DNA of 64,000 bases from Gossypium raimondii (GCF_025698545.1 NC_068567.1:3410001-3474000); one strand, 5' to 3'. Shown: positions 36,842 through 48,754, numbered from the stretch's first letter. Notes: generated by a model not told the origin, from the sequence alone. Translations and numbers: made by a program.

Positions 36842-37881
36842 ATGGTTTCAGTGTCAGGCATCTGCGCCAAAAGGGTAGCGGTGAATGCAAGGCATCACAT
36901 TCTAGGAAGGTTGGCTTCCATATTGGCCAAGGAGTTATTGAATGGCCAAAAATTAGTGGTGGTGAGATTTGAAGAGATTTGCATGTCGGGTGGATTAGTA
37001 GTATGAACACTAAGCCTTCTGCTAAGATCTCCAGCGTACCATTCGTGGGTGTGTTTTTCTTTTCGAGGTTTATTCAAGTGTGTTTTTGAAGTTCCTTGAA
37101 GTTCTTTATTTGCTGATGTGAATGAAAATGATGGAAATTTCTGGGTATTTTACGCTTGGTAATTTGGGAAGTGTTTATCATGAATTTTTTTCCCCAAGGA
37201 TTTTTAACTATTTATTTGAAGTTATATTCTATGGTTTGGGTATTGGAATATATCGTGAAGAACCAAAGGAATCTCTGAGTTTTGTTATGTTTGATGTCAA
37301 AATTGATGATTGGTAGAGTTTGGTATTGATTTTTTATTATTATTAGAGATCTGTGAGTTTGTTATGCTTGGTTATTGGGAAAATGTAGTGAAGAAATGAA
37401 TGAGAGTGGTATGAGTGTGCTTGAGGTGCTATTATTGCTGGATTTAGTGAAAACCATGCATTAGCTGAGAAGGTTATGAATCTTATGGTGCAAAGGCAAT
37501 GTTTTGGCTTCAGGATATATGAAGTAAAGTTTATAACTCACCTTCTCTTTTACTTTCCTTATGGTAATTGATATATGCTTTGATTGCAAGATGATTCCTC
37601 ACAAGATCAAGCGTGGAGCAGCTGCTCTTGCTCGCTTGAAGGCTTATGAGAGGATTCCAGCGACAGCTCCTGATGCTCTCAAGTGAGCTTTTGAGTAGTC
37701 GGTTTCTTTTGCGGAATGTAGAATTTGGTTTACTTACTTGCTTCAATGGCTAATTAGTAATGTTTCCAATGTTTTCTTCATTCTTTCGATTTTTTAAATT
37801 AGGGTTTTGAGGCTTCAGAAAGGACACAAATTGGTTGAGAAAATAGCGTTATCCTGGAGTAAATATGACATAAAACATTGA
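36842..37881 (+). pseudogene. 60S ribosomal protein L13a (uL13) pseudogene, copy 1
   Basis: The first part (36842-37007) encodes [18 protein letters not shown] then [16 protein letters not shown], clearly the uL13 N-terminus. It stops just after SGGLV, where the sequence shared with copy 2 is deleted. A later part at 37591 encodes MIPHKIKRGAAALARLKAY up to PDALK. A GT-AG junction then leads to VLRLQKGHK at ~37802-37881. Introns are retained, so this is not a processed copy. Much of the middle and the normal C-terminus are missing or changed. uL13 is a component of the large cytosolic ribosomal subunit. Confidence 0.85.
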
Positions 37882-37979
37882 ATGGTTTTGGTTGAAGTAA
37901 AACCACCAAACTTGTCTTCAAATGCATTGTTGTCTAGTGTTTCTAGTTCATGTTTTGATTGAATCCTTCAGTTGGTTAG

Positions 37980-38300
37980 GTTGATGGTCCTCCTGAGAAG
38001 AAAGCCGAGCCAGAGCCCTCATCCGAGATTTTGACTAACCCAGCAAGAGTAGTTCCTGCTCAGGAGAAGTTCATCAAGTTTCTAGAAGACAGCCAACATG
38101 CACCCGTGAAGTTGGCACCATCTGGTTTTGTTCTTAGAGACCTGCACCCTAATGAACCGGAGGCACTGTCCCTAACCAAAGCGCTTGCATCTGTGGCTTC
38201 TCCAGCAAGTGGATCAGCAGCAGGTCAACAGAATTCCCCATCAGCTATGGCCATCGATGATGAACCTCAGCCCCCTCAACCTTTTGAGTTCACATCCTGA
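37980..38300 (+). pseudogene. 26S proteasome subunit RPN2 (PSMD1), last-exon fragment, copy 1
   Basis: After an AG acceptor, an open frame of 106 codons encodes the RPN2 C-terminus: VDGPPEKKAEPEPSSEILTN, PARVVPAQEKFIKFLEDS, VKLAPSGFVLRDL, and the acidic end AIDDEPQPPQPFEFTS. RPN2 is a scaffold of the proteasome regulatory particle base, normally about 1,000 aa. The rest of the gene is absent here; only the last exon survives, and it has no stop. It lies ~100 bp after the L13a fragment in the same orientation, so a chimeric transcript is conceivable. Alone it cannot make a working subunit. Confidence 0.85.
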
Positions 38301-39145
38301 TGTTGCCCGGGCTTCGGGTCGGTGATAGTTTTTCGAGACAAACGGTGTTTTGTGCATGGGATGAGAGATATTCCCTACTTTACATGTGTTATATTGATTA
38401 CCCTTTTGTGCATGGCTTTGCATTTCAATTGATGCTGCTCCAATTGTTTTTTACTTTTCTTTTTATTTCTAGGGAAGAAATTGTTATATAAATAATCATC
38501 CATTATTCTCATTTTAATTTAAGCTGAAAATTGCAATATTTATTACGAATATTATAATGTTTAGAACTATCCATAATACTATTATATTTACAAGTTAATT
38601 TGATATCAATTCAATAAGGAAAATTACTAGAAAACTATTTTTTAATAAAGTAATAAATATTAATACAATGGTGTTTTGGTCTTTTGCTATTTGTATATGA
38701 AATGCTTAAATAAAAGCATTGAAAGTTACGGATACTTTACCGCTCTACCTATGATTGAATTACTAAATAATATTAACAAAAAAAATACTAAATATTTTTT
38801 ATAAATATAATTTTAATATTAGGTTTTTTATTCGATATCTTTGAAATTGAAAGTCAATTAATTTGATTTTGAATTTTCAAAATGAAAATTAACTTGATTT
38901 AAACGTTTTAACTGAACTACAACTTACTCAATAAAACTAAAATAGACCCATTCAATCACTTTAGTCAGTTTAACTTCACTATTGCACACCCTTAGATTTT
39001 TGCCCCTTTAATGTATGTATACTTGTTAACATTGGGACTGGTATCACTGGCTAGGCTTTGAATGAAACGTGGAGAGCAAGCAACGAAAATTTCTTAAGAA
39101 AAGTATCCTCTCCTATTTACTTCTTCCTCCTTATGCATTATTCTG
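38301..39145. other. Spacer and duplicated DC1 upstream region
   Basis: The RPN2 3' flank is followed, from about 38740, by a segment that recurs at 48755-49200 (CGCTCTACCTATGATTGAAT, then GGAATGAAACGTGGAGAGCA-type words). This is the upstream region of the DC1 copies. No gene lies in it. Confidence 0.6.
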
Positions 39146-40232
39146 ATGTTTCTTTCATCTTTCTTTCTTTGTTTGCTTAATTATATCTATATGTATATTG
39201 CTCATGTACGTTGTGCAACTGATAAAGCAATTTGGGATGGAAAAATTATGTTGGAAGGCTATGATGAGAGGTCCAAGGAAGTGGTGGATGAACCTTGGAA
39301 TTTGATTACTGATGTTGTTGAACAAATTCGTATTGGAGAGCTAATGGTAGCAAGTGAGATCAAGCATTCCTATCATGATCATAATTTAAGACTGACTTTT
39401 AGTGGGAAGACCAAAAATGATGATAGTGAGTGCGATGGGTGCACGAGACCTATATCAACTCCTTTTTATAGTTGTGAGCAATGCAAGTTCTTTCTCCACA
39501 AAGATTGCGCTGAATTGCCTAAAGAAATGCCACACCCCTTTCACAAGCATTTGCTTACTCTCTCAAACTCACACGGTGAGTGTGGTTATTCATGGTACGA
39601 TGCTTGCGGTCGTGTGCATCAAGGATTTAGGTACAGATGCTACGAAGGAGATTGCAGCTTCGAAATTGACATTCAATGTATGTTATTGTCGGAGACCTTG
39701 AAGCACCCAAGTCATGAGCATTCACTCTTTCTTGTCCACAACACCAAGGGAACGAGTTGCAGTGCTTGTTTCAGAAATTTACAATCAAGGGATGTTGCAT
39801 ATAGATGCATGAAGCGCTGTGATTTCATTTTAGATGTAGGTTGTGCATCACTACCACTCTCTGCTTGGTATAAGTATGACAGGCAGGCTCTTACTTTGAG
39901 TTTTTTTGATGATTCTGAGCCTTCTCAACTTTACTGTGATCTCTACGAGAAAGAAAGAGAGCCAAATCGTTGGTTTTATTACTGTGCTGATTGTGATAAC
40001 TCTCTTCATCTCAATTGTGCTATCGGGGATCTCCCATATATGAAGCTTGGGAACAAATTCAAAACTTATAGGCATAAACATCCATTCACTATTGTAAAAA
40101 AACATCTGGAATTGCCCTCCATGTAAGGCATGTGGTGAGGTTTGCAATGGACAGGCCCTAGAATGTAAAGAATCTGATTGCAACATTACCGTCCATTGGG
40201 ATTGCTGTTGGGATCTCGGGAGAATTTTTTGA
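39146..40232 (+). pseudogene. DC1-1: 5'-truncated, frameshifted DC1 (C1-like) gene fused to upstream DNA
   Basis: From about 39193 the sequence matches the middle of the DC1-4 coding region. Before that it matches upstream DNA of DC1-2 (~49010-49200). A deletion has joined the two, and the junction happens to leave an open frame from an ATG at 39146. This gives a hydrophobic start (MFLSSFFLCLLNYIYMYIAH) ahead of about five C1-like modules (e.g. CDGCTRPISTPFYSCEQC). Near 40099-40105 an extra A in an A-run breaks the frame, so the open frame ends at 40126 rather than 40232. CDLCEK has become CDLYEK, losing a metal ligand. The Ty1/copia element begins 28 bp downstream. Confidence 0.82.
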
Positions 40233-40259
40233 ATGATATTCCACTCAAGTTTAAGAAAC

Positions 40260-40411
40260 TGATGAGATAATACTCAATTCCATTTATCAACTAGAAAATA
40301 TACACCAGGTATTAATAGGTAAATACAATGCAGTTATTAACAGAAATAACAGCTGCAGTTATTAACAGAATAACGGCTGCTTAACACCTAACAACTTCTT
40401 TATTCCTAACA
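40260..40411 (-). repeat. 3' LTR of the copia element
   Basis: 152 bp; on the minus strand it begins TGTTAGGAATAAAG and ends TTATCTCATCA. One base differs from the 5' LTR (within AAATACAATGC versus AAATACATTGC). Confidence 0.95.
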
Positions 40412-40434
40412 TGGCCCATGCATCTCGACTTCCT

Positions 40435-43400
40435 TCATTCCTGAGTTGTCCTCACACTTTCCATAGGAATTACTCTAAGCTTCTTCCTAAATTTCTCAAA
40501 CAGCCTTGATGATAACGGTTTAGTCAAAACATCAGCCACTTGCTCTTGGCCAGAGATGTGACCAACTTGGAGCAAGCCATTTACCACATTTTCTCTTACA
40601 AAAAATAAGTCTAGCTCTACATGTTTGAATTTAGAGTGCATGACCGGATTGTTTGCTACAGCAATGGCAGCAGAACTGTCACACCAAACCAACGTCTTGC
40701 TTCGAACCTCAATACCAAGTTCTGTTAGCAGTGATCGAATCCATTCTATTTCTGCAGTGACATGAGCTAAGCTACGATATTCAGCCTCTGCTGTGGATCT
40801 TGATACAACTCTTTGCTTCCTGGAGCTCCACGAGATTGGGTTCCCACCAAAGAAAACACAGAAGCTTGATGTGGACCGCCTGTCATCAATGTCAGAACCC
40901 CAGCTTGCATCAGAATAGCCCTCAAGAAGAAGTTTGGAGTTGCGAACGAACTGTAAGCCATAGTCTATTATCCCTCGAAGGTATCACAGAATCCGTTTCA
41001 CAGCTTTGAAGTGTGTATCGAGAGGCTTGTGCATGTATTGACATACCTTGTTGACTAAAAATGCAATATCCGGCCTCGTTATGACTACATACTGTAAGGC
41101 TCCCACAATACTCCTGAACGTACTCTCATTCTCTATTGGATTCCCTTCATCAACAGCTAATCGACATGTAGTTACCATTGGCGTGGGAGAAGACTTGGAC
41201 GTGTCCATGGAGGCTCGTCGAAGTAGTTCCAGAATGTACTTCTTCTGGCTGAGAAAAACACTGCTTGCAGTGTATGTTACTTCGATCCCCAGAAAATAGT
41301 TTAGAGGAACCAAATCTTTCAAGGAAAATTGAACATCCAGACTTTTTACAAACTCATCAATATCAGAAGAATTAGTGCCAGTGATTATTATATCGTTAAC
41401 ATATATTAGAACATAAAGCACTTGAGATCCTTCTTGTCGAATGAAAAGTGAATTGTCAGCCTGCGATGCAACAAATTTAGAAGTTACCAGGAACTCTCGT
41501 AGTTTCTGAAACCACGCACGAGGGGCCTGTTTTAACCCATAGAGAGCTTTTCGCAGTCTGCAAACAAGAGGTCTACCATCAGCTGAGTGTTGCTCAAACC
41601 CTGGTGGTTGAGTTATATAGATTTCTTCATTCAGATCTCCATTCAGAAATGCATTGTTCACATCGATTTGTCTGAGAGACCACCCTCGAGACACTGCGAG
41701 AGACAGAATCACTCTGATCGTTGTCGGCTTGATTACTGGGCTAAAAGTCTAAAAAAAATCAACACCTGCTTCCAGCAAAAAGCCTTTGACTACCAACCGA
41801 CCCTTGTAGCGTGCAACTGTCCCATCAGCATGACGTTTAACTTTGAAGATCCATTTGCATCCTACTGCTCGACGCCCTTCAGGTAAAGTGACCAGGTCCC
41901 ATGTTTTATTTTCCAGCAAGGCTTGATGCTCAGTATTTGCAGCTGCAGTCCAGGCAACGCTTTTGAAAGCTTCATCAATCGTGACTGGTTCCTTGTCTTC
42001 AACAACGGTGGAGAAAGCTTTGGGCTTGAAAATTCCGTTCTTTGATCAAGTGCACATGGGGTGTCTGTTGGTAGTGGGAAAAGTAGGAAGCACCTGAGGA
42101 GATACCTGTACAGTAGATGGAGACATGATTGAATCAACCACATTACCTGAACCCCTGGATATAGATCTACAATTGGAGGACTGGTGACACCGTGAAGACC
42201 ATGGGGACGTGGAGCCAGGAAGACCTTCAGGTGCACTCAAAGAACTTGAGACCAACGGGTCATTCGGGCGAACTATTGGGACAGCAGACTGGTGATGACT
42301 GAACCTGACACTCGTGGCAGTCTCTGATGAGACAAACCCAGTCTGAAACGGAAACAGCTTTTCATTGAACACCACATGTCTTGAAACATAAATTCGGCCA
42401 TCTGGAGCCAGACACCTGTATCCCTTCTGATTAGAACTCAGTCCAAGGAACACACACTGTTGAGATCGAAACTAGAGTTTATGTTGCTGGAAAGGTCGGA
42501 GGTATGGAAAACAAACACTCCCAAAGACCTTCAGTTGAGAGTAGTCAGGCCTAGCTTTAAACAATTTTTCATAGGGAGTTTTGTACTCCAAGACAGGTGT
42601 TGGTAACCTGTTGATAAGATGGACAGCATGCGAGAAGGCAGATAACCAATAGTTTAAAGGTATTGAAGCACGGGTTAGTAACGCTAGTCCCATATCAGCT
42701 ATGTGACGGTGCCTACGTTTAGCTACTCCGTTCTGTTCTGACGTGTGTGGGTATGTTACCCGATGCCGAATTCCCAGACTAGTCAGAGTGTTCGACAATG
42801 ACCGATACTCACCCCCTCCATCTGTCTGCAGCATCTTGATGGTTACACCAAACTGTACTTGAACCATTTTGTGAAAATTAAGAAAACAGTGAAAAACTTC
42901 ATTATTCGATTTGAGAAAGTACAACCAAGTAAACCTACTGTACATGTCTATAAAGGACACATAGTAAGAACAGCCATTGGAAAGGACATGAGAAGGTCCC
43001 CAAACATCCGACACTACTAACTCAAAAGGAGCTGAATAAACTGTTCGAGAAGTGCTAAAAGGCAGTTTATGAGCCTTGCCTATCTGACAAGGTGTACAGA
43101 CAGATTGTAGCTTGTTGTGCTTGAACGGAATATCACAAGTTTTCAGAACACGTACAAGAGTATTAGGACACGGATATCCAAGCCTGTCATGCCATACTTC
43201 AGCAGAAGAGGTCATCTGAACATTGTAAACACTGGGAGACCCGAAGCTTTTGGTGGAAGGGAAACACTTTGAAGTGGAAGGAGAAACATCAAATCTATAT
43301 AAGCCATTATGCATGTAGCCCTCCAGTAAGATCATTCCTGTCTGTATGTCCTTCACAAAGCACAGAAAAGGATGAAATTCAAAATAGACTGCATTATCTC

Positions 43401-43690
43401 TTGCAAACTGTCCTACAGAAAGTAAATTTTTGCAGATGGAGGGAACATGCAATACATTCTTTAGATGCAACAATCGAGAACCAGCTACAAAGGTTGAAGA
43501 ACCAATATGATCAATGGACACTAACTCACCATTACCCATGGAGACCTTGTTGGTACTTGTGTAAGTCGAGGTATCCTGTAGAGTAGTTACACTCGGAGTG
43601 ATATGATTGGTTGCACCAGAGTCGGGGTACCACATTTGAGTAGGTGCTGCAGAGTGACAATTCGTCGAAGAAGATGGACATGTATGAAAC
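40435..43690 (-). pseudogene. Copia pol remnant (protease, integrase, reverse transcriptase, RNase H), multiply broken
   Basis: Protease DSGA is at ~43620, with the GAG-pre-integrase His/Cys region (CTPCQIGKAHK) near 43090. An integrase core follows, with SDVWGP, LQTDGGGEY and HTSEQNGVAKR. A TAG at 42474-42472 stops the frame just before CVFLGL. Further stops lie near 42045 and at ~41747. The reverse transcriptase frame 41712-40984 has VNNAFLNGDL, LRKALYGLKQAPRAW and YVNDIIITG. Copia enzymes normally have YVDD here, so a catalytic Asp is Asn. RNase H (CDSSAAIAVANNPV...) ends at 40435. The element cannot make a working pol. Confidence 0.88.
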
Positions 43691-44738
43691 TACTCTGGGA
43701 GAGACAATAGTTTGTAGGAGCATCATGGAGTTGATGACCATCATGGAATTGATGATAGTTAACAGCCACCGATGAACTCGAATTAGTACCAGAAAAATTT
43801 TCATCAAAACGATGATAACAGGTTTGCACCAAATGTCTAATTTTACCACACAACTGACATTGGGGTCGAGATATAGACCACCCTCGGCCCAAGCCACGAG
43901 CACGACCACGAGACCACCCACGGCCTGAACCTCTTTGGCCACGAGTGGATTCACGACTAGAATCTGAGTTGGTCTTCAAAGTCTCAGAAATGCCTTGTTG
44001 TGTATTAGACACCATATTGGCTTGCAAGGGTGTCTCAGACAACTGACTCAACTGATGTTCTTCGCAGTCAAGGAGCATTTCGGTGATGAGATCAAGATTC
44101 AAAGACGTAGCTGCAGCAAGAACCCGAATGGATTCAAATTCAACAGGAAGACCAGCCAGGACAACACTGACTTGTTCTTGTTCAGATACTGGACTCCCAG
44201 CAGTGGTCAGATTGTCACTTAGAGTTTTAACCTTGGAAAGATAATCTTTAACTGAAAGACCCCCTTTCTTGATCGCATAAAGAGCATGCCTCATACTAGA
44301 CAGCCTGACGTTGGACTTAGCACCAAATCGTCTGTCAATGGTAGTCCAAATATCGAAACTAGTTTTAGCTTTAGTTAAATGAATCAAAATATCATCAGAA
44401 ACCGTGGACAAAAGCCATGCTGCCAAAAACTTATCTTGCTTATGATGAACAAGAAACGCTGGATTCGCCACAAGTTGACCATCAGAGCCCGAAACCAATG
44501 CAGATGGAGAGACAATGGTGCCTAACACAAAACCTTCCAAGCCATATCCTTCAAGAATCAACAGCAGTTGATGTTTCCAGAGGAAGAAGTTTTGAGTACT
44601 GAGTTTAATTGTGTCATGCTTGGCAAAATATTGAACGGTTGACAAGCTGGAACCTTCAGATTCAGGTGAATGAACCGCAGCACCTGAGTTACTGGAATGA
44701 CGAGGCGTGTTATCTGCTGGAACATTATCTGTAGCCAT
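43600..44738 (-). pseudogene. Copia gag with zinc knuckle
   Basis: An open frame starts at ATG 44738 (MATDNVPADNTPRH). It carries the UBN2-type gag region (WKHQLLLILEGYGLEGFV, then FLAAWLLSTVS) and an Arg/Gly-rich stretch (RGQRGSGRGWSRGRARG). A CX2CX4HX4C zinc knuckle follows (CQLCGKIRHLVQTC). The frame then shifts relative to protease near 43690. Gag may still be made as a truncated product. It would package RNA in virus-like particles in the cytoplasm. Confidence 0.85.
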
Positions 44739-44792
44739 GCGCACTGCTCACTGAAAAGAGAGAAAAGAAAAAAATTATGCCAGAAACACTAT

Positions 44793-44806
44793 GGCTCTTG
44801 ATACCA
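44793..44806 (-). promoter_or_regulatory. Primer-binding site of the copia element
   Basis: Directly inside the 5' LTR, the minus strand reads TGGTATCAAGAGCC. This matches the usual initiator-Met tRNA complement of plant copia elements (TGGTATCAGAGCC) except for one extra A. Confidence 0.85.
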
Positions 44807-44958
44807 TGATGAGATAATACTCAATTCCATTTATCAACTAGAAAATATACACCAGGTATTAATAGGTAAATACATTGCAGTTATTAACAGAAATAACAGC
44901 TGCAGTTATTAACAGAATAACGGCTGCTTAACACCTAACAACTTCTTTATTCCTAACA
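44807..44958 (-). repeat. 5' LTR of the copia element
   Basis: 152 bp, nearly identical to the 3' LTR at 40260-40411. It would hold the element's promoter. Confidence 0.95.
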
Positions 44959-44963
44959 GAAAC

Positions 44964-45800
44964 AGAGAAGGCACAATATGAGAGATGTGTTGTGTTCTGC
45001 GGAAGGGTGTAGCAGATTTGGTAAAAATGGGTGATGGTCTTACTTCTTGTATTCTGCATTATGTTATGTTTATGATAGTTGTTTGAGCAGTAGAAGATTG
45101 TGTTAGATGAAACATGATTTGGAACCACACATCTGTATCTTTCACTTTTCTATTTGATTCTTATCCTTTCAACTTTTATCTAAAATTAGTGATGAAATTG
45201 AAGAATTGGTTTCTAGTTTGTCATAAGAAAATATTTTATTATCCGAACCATGAAAATACTAAAATAATGAACATAATGTTGAGTTTGGAAATTTAAAGAA
45301 AATTATTCCTCCATTCATAAAAATTGTGAGTGATTTGTTAAGACCATGAAATGTATAAATGGTTTCTCAATTTTAATTATCTAAAATCTTAAATTTAGCA
45401 TTTGAAGATTGAATTTGGTATATCTTATTATTGTTGAAAAAGTGGAAATGTACGAGGTTTATGACATAAATCAATCAAGATTTTGTGACCTTAAATCAAC
45501 CAACCATAAAAAAAGTGTACATATGTTTTAGCTTTACAATTTAGGTTCATTTTATTTCACTTAATCAGTAAACATTTGTACTCCATATTCAAAATAATAT
45601 TATTATGCCTAAATTCTAGAAAATAATATTTTTCTTTATTTTAGATCTTATTCTAATTTTTTTGAATTTTCTATCAGATTTTATTGTAATTTCATTTCAA
45701 AGATAAATTAGCCCTTTTCACAACTTAAAAAGAATAAAGTCAATTTAGGCAAAAAGTCCTTTTTTGTCTGTGCCCTCAAAATATTAAGCAAAACCCTCTT
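44964..45800. repeat. DC1 3' flank, copy 1
   Basis: Continues the DC1-1 3' region interrupted by the copia element. The same sequence follows DC1-2 (51876-52640) and DC1-4 (62197-62660, with internal deletion), and its end recurs after the DC1-5 break (63880-64000). It is the shared downstream part of the duplicated unit. Confidence 0.85.
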
Positions 45801-47088
45801 TCTTTTATTTTGCTTTTTAATTTTATTTTATCAAATTATCTAGAATTAGGTGAAAAGTTAACTAGCCGTTAATTTTGATGATGGGAATGATTATCGTTTA
45901 TGTGACATTCAAGACAATACACATATGTTACGTCAGTAAAATAAATTATTTTATAAAATTAAAAAATTAAATATTAAAACTTAATGTCTGACTTTTTTAA
46001 TTACTATTTTAAAATTTCAAATTCTTAAATAATTTAATATTAAGCTCCCAATTTTAAAATATTAATAAATTAAACTAAACACTTTTTCCATTAATAAAAA
46101 CATTCTCTTTCGTATTCTTTTTTTAAAAAAAATCCTAAATGAACTCTAAAAGGTACCTCGATCTCTCGAATCCATATTCGGATCATTTAAAGATTCTAAA
46201 CGTAGCATGTTGCACTTACAAGTAGAGAAACGAGCTTTTAACTCAAATGAGAGAACATTATTTTTATTGAATTGACGGATAAATCAATATAGTTTTAGCC
46301 TTTTATAGGTCTTATAATAGCTCAAAGCTGAAAATAACAAAACTAAATATGAGAAAATTTGAAAATTTTACTTAAGTTCTCTCGAAATTTTAAAATTCTC
46401 ATTAATTTTTTAAAATTTTTAAAAGTTTTAAAAATTCTTATTAATCCCCAAAAATATTTTTAATGTCAAAATCCACTGTTGATTCCAAATAAACAAAATA
46501 CCAAAATTCAAGTATTGTGTAATTTATCTCCTCCAAAATTTTAATGATAAAAGAATGATAATTGCATATTCAACCCTATACTTTATTAAAATATCTATTA
46601 TGGTATCTTCGCTTTTAAAATATCAATTTTGATACCTAAATTTTAGATTTTTTAGGATTTAAATAATATAATTTTTGTTATAATTTTATAAGATACATGA
46701 TTATTTTTATATTACATTTTTTAGATTTTATAATATAATTTTTTTGCCACAACGATCTCAAATAATCATATGTGTTTATATTTATGATGTAATTTTTATA
46801 ACTTGTAAAGTATAATTTTTTAAAATTAGATTTTGGTGTAATTATATACGTAATTATTTTAATTCTCACCCTCCCCTAGAAATTGGAAAGTATAAGTGGG
46901 GTGCTCTGATTACAACCAATGCAGTGGGATCCACAAATTATAATGCTTATAAAAACATGACATTCTTAGGTAATTACAAGTAATTACACCTAAATCCAAT
47001 TATCAGATGGCTTTCCAAGCACTATCTCAGTAAAAATTAGTGATTGTTCAAAAAAAATACTTGAAAGCTTTGTTTCTTTTTTTAAAAT
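45801..47088. other. Intergenic AT-rich DNA
   Basis: Not shared with the other DC1 units. Very AT-rich, with no supported gene. Confidence 0.45.
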
Positions 47089-47605
47089 TAGAGGTGTTTA
47101 TGGGTTGGATGACCCAGCCCGAAAGCCTACCTGAAAAGTGGGAGAGTTTAGGCAAAAATATAAGTTTGAAATAGGTTTGGATAAAAATTAAGGCTTGTTT
47201 AGGCAAAAACATGAGTCGAACATCGAGTAAGGTTTTTTTTTTACCTGGACCTAGCTCGAATTTGCAAAAAAAAAATTTCTTGTTGTTTTTCACTGTTTTA
47301 CTGTCATTTCACTATTATGTTGTTATTGTTTGGATATTGTATAACTCTTATTTTATTGTCAATTTTATTACTATTTTAGAGACATTTGCTTGTTAAGTTG
47401 CACATATCTTAATTTTATTTATGTATAAAGGTTTTTACTTTAATTTATTTTTAATTTGTTGGGAAACATTTATTTGAATGTTTTAAGTGTATTTGGTGTA
47501 TTATATTTTTAAAATTTTATATAAATAATAAAATAAAGGTGGGCCAGACCAAACTTATCAATTGAGCCTAAAAATTTGTTAAGGCCTGACTTGAAACATA
47601 ATATA
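47089..47605. mobile_element. GC-rich hAT MITE family, decayed fragment
   Basis: Begins TAGAGGTGTTTATGGG, like the other copies of this family. It continues with decayed CCCAGCCCGAAAGCC words and an AT-rich centre, then GGGCCAGACC. The right terminus and target duplication are not recognisable, so the right border is a guess. Confidence 0.45.
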
Positions 47606-47901
47606 AAGAATATAACCATGAAATTTTTTTTGACTTGTTAAAGAAATTTCGGATCAACGTAATGATAAAATAATGGTAATAACAGATTCAATCCCTATAC
47701 TTTATCAATATATCTAATATATTCTTCTAATGGAGTTTAAATCTTACATCACTTTGAATGCAACCAATTGTATGCTGCCATGTGACACTGAAAAATTTTA
47801 ATCAAAGTCGTGGGATTTGAAAATAGTTATACCAAAAATTGTTTTAAAGGCAAAAAGAAGAAAAAAAACATTAAGACCAACCCAATCCCAGCACAACTCA
47901 T

Positions 47902-48077
47902 CTACCCTAAACTTTAACTTTGCTCTCACACTACCCAATTCAATCTTCGCTTAATATAAAAATTGCTGTCTAAATTATACATGTTTTCTCAAATAGATTT
48001 TTAAACTTTTTTTTTTGTCATTTTGACTATTTAAATTAAATTTTTCTCACACTGGTACCCCCATTAGTTATCCCTTA
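47902..48077. repeat. Repeat shared with 53378-53557
   Basis: The phrase CCCTAAACTTTAACTTTGC and the following ~170 bp match the left end of the MULE-like element at 53423 together with its 45-bp outer flank. The right end of that element is absent here. Confidence 0.65.
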
Positions 48078-48754
48078 GTTTGATTTGGTGGAATAAAAAT
48101 AAAATAGAAATTAGTTTTCGAAGAGATGGCTGAGTGATTTTGAAAACCGGTATAGTTCGAAACAAAGAATTATCTAAGGTTTGAATCCCTCGCTCTCCTT
48201 TGCTCGATGAATAGGTTTGTAATTAATTAGATTTGGTCACAGCTGTACTGGGATCAATTCAACTAAAAATTGATGATTTGATTGGTTTAATCGCCAATTC
48301 AATTGTTATAATTTCAATCCAAAATAGTCAATAAAATATTTTTATTTTAGGATAAATATACATTTTAATATTTGAACTTGATTTCAAGGTTCAAATTGGT
48401 ACTTAAAGTTTAGGGTTTAAATAGGAGGATAATGCACATCAACACACTTAAACCCACACAATTTTAGACTCTTAAAAATTAACAATTCAACACACTCAAA
48501 CTCAGGCGATTTTAGACTCTTAAAAATTAACAATTCAATTTAATTTAGTTCTTTAACCTAAAACTTTGAAGTTTGGCTCTCAATAATTTATATTTTATGC
48601 TAATCATTTTTATTAAAATATTTTAATTTTGATTTTGTTTCAAGTTAGAATCGATTAATTCAATCCAATCTAAAGATTTAACAAACTCTTTTACGAATCA
48701 AAATAGAACCAAATTCTCTATAAAACCAAAAAAATCAAATTAATTATGAATAAT
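48078..48754. other. Intergenic AT-rich DNA
   Basis: Spacer before the duplicated DC1 upstream region. A short duplicated phrase around ACACTCAAACTCAGGCGATT / ACACTTAAACCCACACAATT (48455-48535) is visible. No gene seen. Confidence 0.4.

Larger units (their letters stand above)
40255..44963 (-). mobile_element. Ty1/copia LTR retrotransposon with 152-bp LTRs and 5-bp TSD
   Basis: The element spans 40260-44958 and lies on the minus strand. LTRs at 44958-44807 (5') and 40411-40260 (3') are each 152 bp and differ at one base. GAAAC flanks both sides (40255-40259, 44959-44963). The uninterrupted site is seen in DC1-2 (51871-51875) and DC1-4 (62192-62196). Order gag - protease - integrase - reverse transcriptase - RNase H is that of Ty1/copia. 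The short LTR suggests the Ale/Retrofit group (inference). Both gag-pol parts are broken. Confidence 0.95.

Noticed and set aside
36842-37881. A functional ribosomal L13a gene
   Set aside because: An early stop after SGGLV, missing middle sequence and an altered C-terminus exclude a working uL13.
41048-41299. Plus-strand frames inside the copia element (also 43269-43586 and 43995-44222)
   Set aside because: They are antisense shadows of gag and pol.
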